A stretch of DNA of 64,000 nt. Source: Gigaspora rosea. Its lineage: Eukaryota > Glomeromycota > Glomeromycetes > Diversisporales > Gigasporaceae. The position numbers and the translations under genes were made by a program. The notes beneath the pieces were generated by a model. That model saw only the letters and a list, made by a program, of their open reading frames with translations. It had not been told where the DNA came from and did not search any database. Within the stretch, counting starts at the first letter, position 1, and each line of letters opens with the position of its first letter. The stretch lies in the NCBI GenBank assembly GCA_003550325.1, contig QKWP01000198.1:3742-67741 (forward strand), read 5' to 3'. This document shows positions 10,347 to 21,731 of the stretch, in pieces.

Positions 10347-10464
10347 TTATTTTATTAATAAAATTATTAAAAATATTATATCACTTGAAATTTTACTAAT
10401 TGATCATAACTTCTTGTACTAAGCAAACTTATTTAGAATTAATAAAACTAACACTCTTTGCTAA

Positions 10465-10745
10465 TTAGCTACTATTAGCTGCACAAAACCCAAACATCTT
10501 TTATATAGATCATAACTGAATTTTGGCCAATTTTAATTTAATTTGCTAAAAACAACAATATTATATTTATTTAAATAACTTTTAATCCAGTAATTAGAAT
10601 TAAATAAACTTTTTTTTGTTAAATACGCCTTATTGAGAACTTTATTTTTTAAAAAAAGTTCATTCAAATTGAACTATTAGATACCAAGATAATTGCAAAA
10701 ACTGTTTTTTTGCTTCTCAAATTTTGGGGGTTTGCTAAAATACAT
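10465..10745 (+). repeat. Dispersed repeat, copy 2
   Basis: Direct-orientation relative of 310-600, more AT-rich. Shared blocks include CATAACTGAATTTTGGCC, GATACCAAGATAATTG and TTGCTTCTCAAATTTT. Confidence 0.6.
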
Positions 10746-10869
10746 AAAATATAATTTTTGTACTAGATATTAAGATTCTAGTTGTACTAAAAACAAATAC
10801 AACAAAAAAGCTAAAATAATACTATTTACTATAGTGACAGTAACTAAATACATTAAATAATTAACAAGA

Positions 10870-11911
10870 ATCTAAAAAACTAGCCTTGATACAGAAGAAC
10901 AAACAAAACTTAAAAGCTTCAAATCATAGAACTCATTAAGAAGCTAGAAGAGATACAAGATATAAATATTATATATAGCTCAACAAACAAAATAAGAGCT
11001 GAAATAGAAATAATTCCAAAAGAAAACCTTAAAGATAAGATAGAAAAGAAGATATAGTATATCCCTCTTGCTAATAAAAATCTAGCAAGACTTACTTTAA
11101 ACAAAAGCAATCATCTAAAGCTAAAAGAACACAGATAATATTATACTAAATTGTAGAACATCTCTAAACATGCCAAAGAATTTCTATTACTAAGATAACT
11201 TTAAAAAATAAAGATCAAGATAGTACATGTTTTTCTTAATAAAATCAAAAATTTAAAAGAATAGACTATAGTAGAATTTGCAAATGAAAAAGATATACTA
11301 GAAGCTATAAAGACTAAAGTTAAATTTAAACCAAAAATTGCACTAAAAAAAAAAACAAGAAGTTAGCATTGGAGGAGAAATATTAAACAACAAAAAAAGA
11401 AAAGACAAGAGTCCAGCTTGCAATTAAAATAATTTGGTTGCAAAAAAAAAAAGTTAGAATATATAAAAAATTTAAAAATACAAAAAAAAAAAAATTAAAA
11501 AAAGGGTCTAAGAAACCCAATATAAAGAATAAAAAAGCAAAAAAGAAAAACTCAACTAAGAAACCTTGAATTCAATTTTGAAAAACTGAATAAATTAGTT
11601 CAAAAACAAATATTTACAAGAATTGCTAGCAAAACTAAAACCAGAGAAAAGTTCTAAACATTTCTTTTAAAATTGGTCTATAGTTGTTCAAAAAAAACAA
11701 GCTTTTACAAACTCACAAAACAAAAATAGTAATTATTCAAAAACAATTTTTAAAAAAATAAGGGCAACAAAGCAACAAAAAATAAAATATATAGAATTTA
11801 ATATAGAGTTTCACAATATTAATAGTATCAAGAACAATTTATTAAAATAGCAAGAAGTTATTAACTTCAGAAAGCAAAAACAATTAAACATAATAGGAAT
11901 ACAGTTATATT
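10870..11911 (+). pseudogene. Decayed LINE fragment (ORF1 RRMs plus start of ORF2)
   Basis: Plus-strand translation recovers the same layout as the intact LINE. IRAEIEII, then PLANKNLARLT, matches RRM1 of ORF1. TIVEFANEKDILEAIK (11268-11315) matches RRM2. At 11790-11903 EFHNINSIK followed by LNIIGIQ matches the start of the ORF2 endonuclease (CHNINGIK...IDILGIV). Many stops and A-rich drift show great age. The homology ends abruptly at about 11911, where unrelated sequence with CTATATAATCAC repeats begins. Opposite orientation and low identity make it an independent, older family member. Confidence 0.7.
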
Positions 11912-12410
11912 CCTATATAATCACTTTCTATATAATCACTAACTCTATATAATCACCCAATTTTATATAGTTGTTTTTTTTAATATTAAAAATACTTGTA
12001 TACAGTACATTAATAGTATAATTATGATTATATTTTATAAAAAATTTTTTAAACTGGGTGTGGCGACATAGAGAAGCTGTCTGGTTGTCACACCCAAGTG
12101 GCAGGTCTAGGGTTCAAATCCCACTGGAGATGAATTGAAAAATAGGCCTGTATTACGGTAACATTTGTTCATCGATCGGTCGGGTATATTACCTGTAACC
12201 TTGGTATCACCATCTTGAATGGGAGCTTTGGCATAGTTGTGCAAGTTACACAGACAAATCCAAGGGACCGGAACAATTGAAACCCGCTTGGCAAGTCCCG
12301 AGTGGAGAGGTAGTTAAACTTTCGACGGTACCGGAGAAAAGGATCTTGGCGGTGACTGACCGGAAAATCTGGATGAGCAAGAGCCCCTATAGCAAAAGGG
12401 GCCTACCAAC

Positions 12411-13897
12411 TAATGATGCTGCCCGAAACTCTTTTGGCCCAAAAACTGAAACTGAAACTAGTTTTAAATATCTGAAACTAATTTTTGAAATTCTGAAACT
12501 ATGTTAAAAACCTGAAACTATGTTAAAACCCGAAACTAAAATAGTATTATCTGAAACTATTTTGGCTCAACGCAGGGTAGAGTTATTACTTGAATCCGGA
12601 TTTATATTTATATCCGGATTAATCCGAATTTTAACTAAATCCGGATTCAGTTTTTTTTTTCTTTTTTTTTTTAATTAATTTAAGAACCCAAATCAACCGA
12701 TAAAATTATAAACCGATTTCATATTTATTTTAATATTCATTTAATATACATTTATTTCATATTTAGTTTAATTTATATCATATTTATTTAATTTATTTCA
12801 TATTTATTTATATAATGCACAGAGCCACTTCTAGTATATCGTCTTATTAACTTCCCTTTCACTAATACTAACTCTAATCCCAACCCTTCTAATCCTTACA
12901 CTAATTCTGCGCTACTCTTAACCCTAATCCCTCGCTACCCTTAACCTTAATCCCTCTATCTCTTACACCAATCTCGCTATCTAACCCTAATCACTAGCTA
13001 AAACACTAATCTCGCACTACTATCGAACCCTAACAACCTATATAGCACCAGATACTAATTCTGTGCTACTATTGAATACTACGACCTACAGCACCAGACG
13101 TTCACAAACGTGAGCAAGTATTACATGACATCAACAAACTATGGCACTGGCGAAAACATGACAACCACAAACAAAGACACTAAAGAACGACTACAAGACT
13201 GCAGCATCGATATAAACAAAACACCAAGAATGACGAAACAACGCCAAACAGAACATTCACAAAAGACTTTACCAAAAAATGACGCAACTCTGGAGGAAAC
13301 AAACCTACATCAACAAAGACACAAGCAATTAGTAACCAGCAATGGCAACGTGAAAACAACGGCAGCGCTAACAAGATAAAATACCAATATACGATGACCC
13401 CAGGCGACAATACCAATATACGACGATCGGGTAAAACGAAGCAGCCAAGGCGAAACCACCGAAGAAGAAAAGGTACTAAAGTGATAGCTACAAAAAAAAA
13501 ATAGATCAGTACACAAGTATTAATAAAAAAAAAAAGAGATGTAAAAAAGATACGTATGTAGATCCATGATCTTGTGTAACTGGATATAATAATCTGGATA
13601 CAATTTATAATCTGGATATAATTTATAATCTGGATATAATTTATAATCCGGATATAATTTATAATCCAAATATAATTTATAAGCCAGATTATATATTATA
13701 TCCGGATCTTACTTATTTGCGCAGGTAATAAAAAATTTATTAGCAGGCCGGTTTCAGAGTTTCAGCATAGTTTTGAAGGATTGGTATAGTTTCGGGTCTT
13801 TAGGCAAGTTTCGGCCAAGAAGGTCATGTCCGAAACTGGTAATACCAGTTTCAGTTTCGGTCAATCCGAAACTATATAGTTTCGGGCAGCATCATTA
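12411..13897. mobile_element. Non-autonomous hAT-type DNA transposon (1487 bp)
   Basis: It has perfect 20-bp terminal inverted repeats, TAATGATGCTGCCCGAAACT, and an exact 8-bp target duplication, CTACCAAC (12403-12410 and 13898-13905). The subterminal regions carry many GAAACT copies in both orientations, as in hAT elements. No transposase is encoded: the only notable ORF (13110-13379, 89 aa, Thr/Lys/Gln-rich) has no recognisable motif. The interior holds ATCCGGATT repeats and a CTAACCCTAATC-like stretch (12880-13040). Confidence 0.88.
13581..13709. repeat. 18-bp tandem repeat in the hAT-type element
   Basis: About six units of ATAATTTATAATCTGGAT with C/T variation, placed close to the right end of the transposon. 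Confidence 0.75.
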
Positions 13898-14158
13898 CTA
13901 CCAACCTGGCTGCCGGAGTCGTACCGGAGGAAAAGAACATGTGTTATAGAAGTATGAACCAAGGAAAGTGAGACCTTAGGCACCTAAGCCTGGCAGACCG
14001 ATCCTTCTGGGCCAACTGGATTGGTAATCTGGAATAACTGGGGAAAAGAATCCAAAGAGTGACTGACCAGGTACTGGGGTTTAGTGAACTTCGCAAGGGC
14101 AGACAGAACTATTCGGCTAATAAAAAGTAGAAGCATAAAGGCGTATACGTGTCAAGAC

Positions 14159-14308
14159 TAGAGCTGCAGATGAAACTAAATCACGCTAGTGAAACTGGTG
14201 ACTATCTAAAATCTGATTGGCTATTGCTTTTAATAGCCAATCAGATTTTAGATAGTCACCAGTTTCACCAAGTTTCACCAAGTTTCACCAGTTTCACCAG
14301 CAACTCTA
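14159..14308. mobile_element. hAT-type MITE with long hairpin (150 bp)
   Basis: An exact 8-bp duplication GTCAAGAC (14151-14158 and 14309-14316) flanks ends TAGAGCTGCAGATGAAAC and TAGAGTTGCTGGTGAAAC. The centre is an almost perfect hairpin of about 36 bp (GTGAAACTGGTGACTATC and its complement) around a 6-base loop. The right side has four TTTCACCA(AG) repeats. Confidence 0.88.
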
Positions 14309-14375
14309 GTCAAGACCCAACAGAGCTCTGGGCGTACCTATTTGGGAATCTTTGGATGTTAAAAGGATCTGGGAC

Positions 14376-15795
14376 TAATGTTGTTAGTCGAAATACTTAA
14401 TTTAGTCAACTATTTAGGCAATTAGTGTCTAAATATATTTCGACATGGCATTATTTTTTTTCGAAATGTCAAAAGTCTAAATTTGCCTAAATGTCTAAAT
14501 AGTTGACTAAATAAATACTATATGACTAAATGTCTAAATAGTTGACTAAATATAATGCTATATGACTAAATGTCTAAATTAAAATAAACAATAAAAATAT
14601 TATATATGTATATATGTATATAGCATTAGTATATAATCATTTTATATTATCTATTTAGAAGTCTAAAATTTTAATAAATGTTCTATGCTTTTATATATGG
14701 TGTTTATTATTAAATCACATGTTATTAAAAATATTAAGCCCATATTTTGTACTTAGCCATTTCTAATGGCTATATTTGTTGTTAATGCGCATTATTTAAT
14801 TTAAACTTTAAACTGATAGTTTATACTTACCGGTAGCCATTTTATAATGTCTATGTTTGTTATTAATAATACGTATAATTATTTATATAATTTGTTTTAA
14901 AGTTGTAAATATGAAGATTCTATTTAATTATAGCGTTTTGCAAAAAAGTGTGACCCTGTGATTTACACAGTAAAATTTTAATTCCCTATTGATCATCATT
15001 TTCATCAAAAACGTCTATGTTTTATCTGAAATCTTTAAAATTGAAAAATCGGCTGATTTCTCGTGATTTTAAATGACACCATGATCTGCAGAGGTCACAC
15101 ATTTTTGCAAAGCGCAATAAGCTCTGGTATAGCTTTAAAACAACCAGAAAACTTTGTACATTGCTTCATATTATTTGTAAAACCTAATAAATTACAGTAT
15201 TAAATAATAAAAATAGAATCTAATCGGGCCACTCAATACAAGAAATAACTATAAAGATTTAGAATTCGATCATCGATTCTAAAACGATTTTGAGGTTTCG
15301 ATCATCGATTTTGATTTTTAGAATCGATTCGCATTCCTACTTCGTGATATTTACATACAGTTCTACAGTTGCAATGGCAGTGCAGGGACCTGAAACAGAT
15401 GATGCAGGATGACGCCCCGATTCTCTTTAGCTATATGGGCGTATGTTAGACATCTTGCTTATGCTTGTGTTTTCATATAGTTTAGGACCTTGGGGTTTGA
15501 AAAATTTTAGAACCGAGAGGTCAGTAGTTTATATGTGAGTTGATTAGTATAGGGTCAAATAATTAGTCCTAGACTAGAGGTATTGATGTTAAAGTATGAA
15601 CGCTAGAGCTTGTTTGGATAGCGAACCTATTACTATATGTTTTTTCATATATATTTCTTAATTTAGACATTTCGACATTATTTAGACATTTTGACATAAT
15701 TTAGGATTTCGATAATATTTAGACATTTCGGCAGCCTAAACATCAAATGTCGAAATATTTTTACAAGCATAAAACAATTTCGGCTAACAACATTA
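14376..15795. mobile_element. Non-autonomous hAT-type DNA transposon (1420 bp)
   Basis: An exact 8-bp duplication TCTGGGAC (14368-14375 and 15796-15803) encloses inverted ends TAATGTTGTTAGTCGAAAT / TAATGTTGTTAGCCGAAAT. Subterminal repeats of GTCTAAATAGTTGACTAAAT occur at 14488-14575, with similar TTTAGACATTTCGACAT copies near the right end. No transposase ORF was found. Confidence 0.87.
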
Positions 15796-16109
15796 TCTGG
15801 GACCACCAATACGGGTATATGCTGGTATAAGTGCATGCAGTGGTAATCAGGTTCCCTAGTCTCATGATACCATCCAACTATATTTGGTACTGGAAGCATT
15901 TGCGAAACATGCCCAGGAACCTCGCTACCATAGCAGGAAGTACAGTCGATCGCACATTTCCAAATCCGGAATGTTAAATCCTGGGTCCTCAAGTTGCAGG
16001 AAACTGGCTGGTTGTGGTAGCATGCAGGCTTGAGATACTTACCCTTGTGGTAGAGGCAGCTGCATGGCTTGAGATACGAACCCCCGAGAAGTAGAGACCT
16101 GCAAATTAC

Positions 16110-16215
16110 CTATTTTTATGGCCCGGCCCGGCCCGCATTTAACTTTAAAATTTTTTTGCCAGCCCGGCCCGGCCCATATTTATAAATTTTGTTATTGGGC
16201 CCGGGCCGGCCCGCA
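16110..16215. repeat. GC-rich CCCGG low-complexity patch
   Basis: Three clusters of GGCCCGGCCCGG-type sequence stand out in otherwise AT-rich DNA and face each other as inverted arms (GCCCGGCCCGGCCCG versus CGGGCCGGCCCG). This may be the end region of an element; no boundary is certain. Confidence 0.45.
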
Positions 16216-16257
16216 AATATAAAATATATAAAAATTAAATATATATTTATAAAGAAG

Positions 16258-16510
16258 TTTGCTATTTACCAGTATCACCAGTGGTAATCATCACTAATGT
16301 ATATTTTGTATCTTTAAATTTTGTCTATAAAATCACCTTTGAGGCTCTAAAAAAATTTCTTATAAAATTTTGATATATACTATGCCCTCTGCCCCATCCT
16401 AGTTCTTACTCTAACTTTAATATTAATCAAATTTTAATTTTTATTTCAGCAAAAAACTTTTTATTTTTTTTGTTAATTACTGGTGATGATCACCACTAGC
16501 AATAAGTAGT
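16258..16510. mobile_element. Probable MITE with CACCAGTGGTAATCATCAC ends
   Basis: Imperfect inverted arms (TTGCTATTTACCAGTATC and, reversed, TTGCTAGTGGTGATCATC) enclose an interior shared with other MITEs here (AAATCACCTTT, AATTTTGATATATACTATGCCC). The ends are approximate. The following 16511-17527 is AT-rich with nothing recognised. Confidence 0.45.
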
Positions 16511-17527
16511 AATGTTCATTTATAAATTAAATTTAAAAATTATTAATTTTATAATTTGGTTTGATTTATTTTAATATTAAAATTTTTTGCTAGACTAGCC
16601 TGGTCTATTTTAAATTAATTTAATTAGTAGTCCGCAGTTAAAGGGAATAAATTTCATAGTAAAAATCGGCGGGCATGTGACTATTACCTTATATAGTAAG
16701 TGGAACGTAATGTGCTTCAATTCATAAGAAAAAACACTATAGTAAACAATTGAAAAATACTCGTATCTTATGATCTATCAAACCGATTTTTGATGATTTT
16801 ACTACCATTAGAATCACAAGAATTTGCTCTACAACTTTCAATTAAGCAATAAGAAAGAGTTATTTAATAAAAAAATTACTTTTATATGTAAGCAAGCCCC
16901 ATTCGCACACTATAGAAATTTACTATTAAATTCCGCCGTGATTTATTATAAAATGTCGATCATTTTATACCCTTTATCTGCGATCTTCCACTTAACTTTT
17001 AAATTCATCTAGTTTATAAATATATAATTTCTAATAAATATTTATATTAAATAAAATATGTAAATTAAAAATTTTTTGAACAATTTATTTTTTATAATTT
17101 AAACTAATTACTATTTAATTTTATTAGTTTAATTTGTTTAAATTTAGTTTATATAATTTTTATAAAAAATAGTTTTTATTAGTTTAATTTATTTTTAAAT
17201 TTAAATTTATAAAAATTTTAATAAAATATAAAATTTTATTTGTTTATTAAAAATTTAAAATTTTATAAAGTTCTTATTTGTTTATTTTATAAATGAAAGT
17301 TGAATTACATAATAAAAAATCAAGATAATGTAAAAAGAAAAATTACATGAGGCCAACACGTCACGAGTTTATCCGATAGTCACCTGCCGTCTTTAACCAA
17401 TCAATATCGTGAAATTTGATTGATCCCGGATCAGTCCGAAAATCAAAACAAATAATTAAACTCAAATATCTCAAAATAAAATATATGTAAAAATGGGCCC
17501 TTTTAATTGAAGACACTCCATATATGC

Positions 17528-17647
17528 NNNNNNNNNNNNNNNNNNNNNNNNNNNNNNNNNNNNNNNNNNNNNNNNNNNNNNNNNNNNNNNNNNNNNNNNN
17601 NNNNNNNNNNNNNNNNNNNNNNNNNNNNNNNNNNNNNNNNNNNNNNN
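17528..17647. other. Assembly gap (120 N)
   Basis: Run of N. The sequence resumes inside a TGTCCCAA repeat. Confidence 0.99.
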
Positions 17648-17846
17648 TGTCCCAACTATGTCCCAAGCCTTAATAATTAATAAATTAATTTAAAAAAATA
17701 TATAATTATATATTTTTTTAGGTGCTGAACACATTTTTAAAAAAATTTAATTAGATTATCTTAATAAAATTTTAAGTAATTTCAATTTATAAAATTGTCC
17801 CAGAATGTCCCAAAATGTCCCAACATATGTCCCAACTGTCCCATGT
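17648..17846. repeat. TGTCCCAA repeats beside the gap
   Basis: Seven copies of TGTCCCA(A/G) occur, two directly after the gap and five at 17795-17846. The repeat nature may explain the assembly break. Downstream to 18430 is unannotated AT-rich DNA, with a small inverted pair (CAAACCAGACTTTAG / CAAACCAGTTTGCAG) at about 18296-18402. Confidence 0.6.
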
Positions 17847-18473
17847 ACAACACTGCTGAGAAGTATGCTAGTAAGGGATTTTCTGGGTAACCTGATTTTG
17901 GGTACACCAACTTGAAAGCATAAAGCGCCTACCTGGCAACACACACCAAATTGGAAGTGACGAATTAGGAAATGTGAGTAAAGTGGCGGACATGTGAACG
18001 TTGATTGTTGGTTGGAAAGGGACGTACAAATCCAGGTCAACTATATAAATGGGAATATTGAAGGCTCTGGTGGGTTTTAGCTATGGATAAAAGGTTTCAT
18101 AGCCTGAAGTCCTAGTTTCAATACTTGTATATAATATGTATATATAAAAGGCACCACTATATATCAATTTGCTTAAATATTAATAAAGTTTGGGGCAGAA
18201 GCTACACCCCTAATATTAAAAAAAAAAATTTTTTTAAACTAATTTATTAAAAAAAATATTTCTTTAAAATCATATTTTTTTATTGGCTATAGATCAAACC
18301 AGACTTTAGTTAAATCTAAGTTTGAAAATTTTATATTCAAACTTTTTAGTCAAGTCTAAGTTTGGTTCAGATTTGGTCTAAAGTCTGCAAACTGGTTTGA
18401 GTTAAAATATATTTATATATATTTTTTGGTGCTAAACAAGTTTGCTTAGTATATAAAGTTAGAATTAATTGAT

Positions 18474-19724
18474 TTTTTTTTTTTTTTTTTTTTTAGTGTC
18501 AAAGTGCCCACTTTGGGATTGGCTTTTATTCAAGATATATTAGATCTCGGCACTCTACATGGAGGGAAAGCCGATATTCGTACATTAACAAGAGTACAAC
18601 TAGCCTCACCTGCAACTTTTGGTTGCCTATTTAAGTAACTACCCAAAGGTTTTATCCTAGCTGCCATACTTGCAACCCATATACTGGTATTGTCTATTTA
18701 AATCCTTTGATCTTCTGCCTCTTGCCGGTCCATCTTGTATCACTGGTACAGCCACCAGCTACTAAACCTGGAGTTCGTACCAGATACTAACCGCACCCTT
18801 AGGACTAATTTATCCTTAGTAGGAAACTTGGTAGAGTGTTTTCCCGTTCCACACAGGTATCACTTACTCTTTAGTAGCAACAGGGGTTACCCTATTATTA
18901 CCTACTTTTGCCCTTGTAAAGTTCACATGACCCCAGTACCACCCTGTTCCTCTTTTAGTTTCTTTTCCCCAGAACTTTACTTCCCCCGGTTGCTTTCTTA
19001 CTTTCAATCCGAAGACCTGGAAGGGTTGGTCTGCCCTGGCAAACCCAGGAGCTCCCAACCCCTGGTACATGATTTCACATCACATGTTCTTTTCCTCCGG
19101 TGCGACTTCCGGCGGTCCGGTTGGTAGGGTCCGCCATAAACCCTTTGATCGTAAGTCCACTTCCGGTCAGTCTGAANCTTTCTTACTTCCTATCCGAAGA
19201 CCCAGAAAGGTTGGTCTGCTCTGGCGAACCCAGGGGCTCCCAACTTCTGGTACATGATTTCACAACACATGTTCTTTTCCTCCGGTGCGACTTCCGGCGG
19301 TCCGGTTGGTAGGGTCCGCCATAAACCCTTTGATCGTAAGTCCACTTCCGGTCAGTCTGAACCGGGCAGTTCCCGTCTAATTCCTGTTTGGGAACCGTCA
19401 AAAGTCAGCTACCTCTTTACTTGGATCTTGCCAAGTATGGTTTCCTGTTGTCCTACGGTTCTGTGCATAACACAGCACCTGCACTTCCCAGGATCTATGT
19501 GCCCCAGTTTTGTGTGTAACACAACGCCAGAGCTCCCAATACGAGTTGGTATAACCTAGGAAACAGATTTGTACATCTGAGCTCAGAGTCCAGTTACCAG
19601 TAGGTTACCGTAACGCAGGTAAATTTTTCAAAATCGTTTCCAGTGGGATTTGAACTCTGTACCTTTTTGTTACAACTACTTGGGGGGTGACAACAATCCA
19701 ACTACACTATGTCGCCACACCCAC
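18474..19724 (-). mobile_element. Long tRNA-headed retroposon, copy 2 (1251 bp)
   Basis: Read on the minus strand it starts GTGGGTGTGGCGACATAG (19724), has a B-box-like AGTTCAAATCC (19656-19646), runs 1.2 kb without a long ORF, and ends in a pure A-tail (T-run from 18474). A perfect 15-bp target duplication TTAGAATTAATTGAT flanks it (18459-18473 and 19725-19739). These are SINE/retroposon hallmarks, but the length is unusual for a SINE. It carries an internal 185-bp tandem duplication with one N at the join. Confidence 0.85.
18992..19361. repeat. 185-bp tandem duplication with an N at the junction
   Basis: Units 18992-19176 and 19178-19361 share CCGAAGACC...GGTTGGTCTGC and then a nearly identical second half through TCCACTTCCGGTCAGTCTGAA. 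The single N at 19177 lies exactly between them, so a false join of two contig ends cannot be excluded. Confidence 0.65.
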
Positions 19725-19782
19725 TTAGAATTAATTGATAAAAATTTGTGCATCATAAGATTTTATAGAATTTTATTAATAA

Positions 19783-20121
19783 AGGACTTAATTAGGTATC
19801 GCATGCTACAATGTGCTTGTATATCATACCCCAATGATCTACCAATTAAATTTGAAGATCTGATGTAACATGCAAATTTTCTTTGATAACAAAATAAAGA
19901 AATTTTATAAAATTTGTAATATCATTTACTTAACCACCTTTCATGCTCTAACAAAAAAAATTCCTTGCAAAATTCTAACTTCTAATACAAATCCTTACTC
20001 TTATTCTAACCTTATATTAATTTAAATTTTTGTTATATAGAATATTTGTTACACAGATCTACAAACTATGTTTACATATTGTATGCAATGAATTAGCATA
20101 TTGCAGAGTGCGTTGCATAGA
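19783..20121 (+). repeat. 340-bp dispersed repeat, copy 1
   Basis: Aligns with 20576-20931 in the same orientation, from GACTTAATTAGGTATCG through AATGAATTAGCATATTGCAG to GCGTTGCATA. It includes the ATCTGATGTAACATGCAAA and CTCTAACAAAAAAAATTCCTT blocks seen in other MITEs here. Confidence 0.7.
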
Positions 20122-20373
20122 TTTATTCATTAACAAAATTCTATAAAATTTTATAATTCACAAATTTTAATCAATTAATTCTAACTTAATATATTAAGTA
20201 AGCTTGTTTATTACCAAAAAATATATCAAATCAGCAAAATTATTTTTATTTTACTTAAAATTTAGGGAATAGATATATAATTTTGGATTTTAATCAAAAA
20301 ACATCAAATTTAAGCATCTTTTCTTCAAATTTCAAATAAAATAAAAAAATTTTGCTAATTTAATATATTTTTA

Positions 20374-20540
20374 GGTACTGGTATTATTTAGTACATAAAG
20401 TTAGAATTAATTAGTGAAATCTTGTTGTGAATTATAAGATTTTATAGAATTTTATTAATCAAATTCTATAAAATCTTATATTTCACAAGATTTCACTAAT
20501 TAATTCTAATTTTATATACTAATTAAACTTGTTCAACATC
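20374..20540. mobile_element. Foldback element, copy b
   Basis: Near-perfect palindrome of about 167 bp. The arms are ACATAAAGTTAGAATTAATT and its complement, with the centre ATTTTATTAATCAAATTC. No ORF. Confidence 0.7.
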
Positions 20541-20575
20541 TAAAAATCTATTAAATTAGCAAAATATTTTTTATT

Positions 20576-20931
20576 GAACTTAATTAGGCATCGTATACTG
20601 GCGATGTGCTTGTATATTATACCCTAATGATTTACCAATTAAATTTGAAAATCAGGTGTAATGTGCAAATTTTCTTTGTATAACAAAATAAATAAATTTT
20701 TCTAAAATTTGTAATATCACAAAATTTTATCTACTTAACTACCTTTTAAGCTCTAACAAAAAAAAATTCTTTGTATATACCATCATTTACTCTAATTTCT
20801 AGCACTAATCCTTATTCTAATTTATATTAATTTAAATTTTTGTTATATAGAACATTTATTACACATATTTACAAACTATGTTTACATATATGTGTGCAAT
20901 GAATTAGCATATTGCAGGGTACGTTGCATAT
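20576..20931 (+). repeat. 340-bp dispersed repeat, copy 2
   Basis: Relative of 19783-20121. Here it abuts foldback copy b rather than sitting in the middle of one. Positions 20932-21731 beyond it are AT-rich with nothing recognised. Confidence 0.7.
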
Positions 20932-21731
20932 CAAATATATTTATTTTTTTATTTTATTTAAAATTTGAGAATAGTATATAATTTTGGATTTTTGATTAAA
21001 AGTGTCAAATTTATCCCTTAGTTTGTACTACTTCGCAGGCAAATTTGCCTGTAAAATTACTATAAATATACCTCTGATCTATTTTTTTAATCATTTAAAA
21101 TATTTAAATAAATTTGGTATTATAATATTTAATAACAAGGATTATATTTTTGAATTATTTAAATTTATATTATAAGACAAAAAGTTTATGTTGCTTATAA
21201 GCTGAAAATATTAAATTTTAAAGAAATTTTTTAACCAAAAAAATATTTTACAATATCTTGGCGAATTCTTTAAATATTGGTTTTAAAAATATAGTTTCTA
21301 ATACAATATTGTAGTTTATATAAAGGATGACAACTTTCATTATTTGACTTTATATGATTTACTTGTAAAAATTAAGACTTGTATTAGAAGTGAAAATTTT
21401 TTTTATAGACGGGAACATATAAAATTTGAGAAAACCTAAAGAAAAAATTCTATAGTAAAAGTTCCAAAACAAAAACTTTAAACTTTTATTACACTAAAGT
21501 TTTTTAATAATTTTAAAAAAATTTTATAATAAAGTTGATAAAACAGAACTAATATTATAATTTTTACTTAGAAAGTATATAGCTAAAATTAATATTTAAG
21601 GTTTTATTTAAAAAATTTAAAAATTTAAAATTTTCGCAGGCAAATATGCCTGCATAACAAAGCAAGAGATACATTTTTCCTTCAAATTTCAAGCAAAATA
21701 AAAACAACTTTGCTAGTTTAATGTATTTTTG

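Larger units (their letters stand above)
12055..16100 (+). mobile_element. Long tRNA-headed retroposon, copy 1, with three nested insertions
   Basis: It starts TGGGTGTGGCGACATAG and has a tRNA-type B box GGTTCAAATCC near 12112-12122. The body matches the reverse complement of 18474-19724 in scattered blocks (for example GGAGGAAAAGAACATGTGT near 13930 and GTACTGGGGT near 14070). It is interrupted by three hAT-type elements at 12411, 14159 and 14376. Without them about 0.95 kb remains. The 3' end is not sharply defined; homology fades after about 14370 and no A-tail is visible near 16100. No long ORF is conserved between the two copies, so it looks like an oversized SINE rather than a coding element. 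Confidence 0.7.
18430..20225. mobile_element. Foldback element, copy a, split by two later insertions
   Basis: The left arm (TGCTAAACAAGTTTGCTTAG, then AAGTTAGAATTAATTGAT) runs to 18473 and resumes at 19725-19782. The right arm is at about 20135-20225. A tRNA-headed retroposon (18474-19724) interrupts the left arm, and a 340-bp repeat (19783-20121) occupies the centre. Intact relatives are the palindromes at 20374, 22365 and 22688. Confidence 0.65.

Noticed and set aside
12055-12130. tRNA gene on the plus strand
   Set aside because: The B box is good, but the same head starts a 1.25-kb retroposon elsewhere, and no cloverleaf with matching acceptor ends was found.
12880-13040. Telomere-like CTAACCCTAATC repeats
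   Set aside because: Irregular units inside a hAT-type element, not a telomere tract.
13110-13379. 89-aa ORF as a transposase fragment
   Set aside because: Thr/Lys/Gln-rich with no DDE or hAT dimerisation motif; no support.
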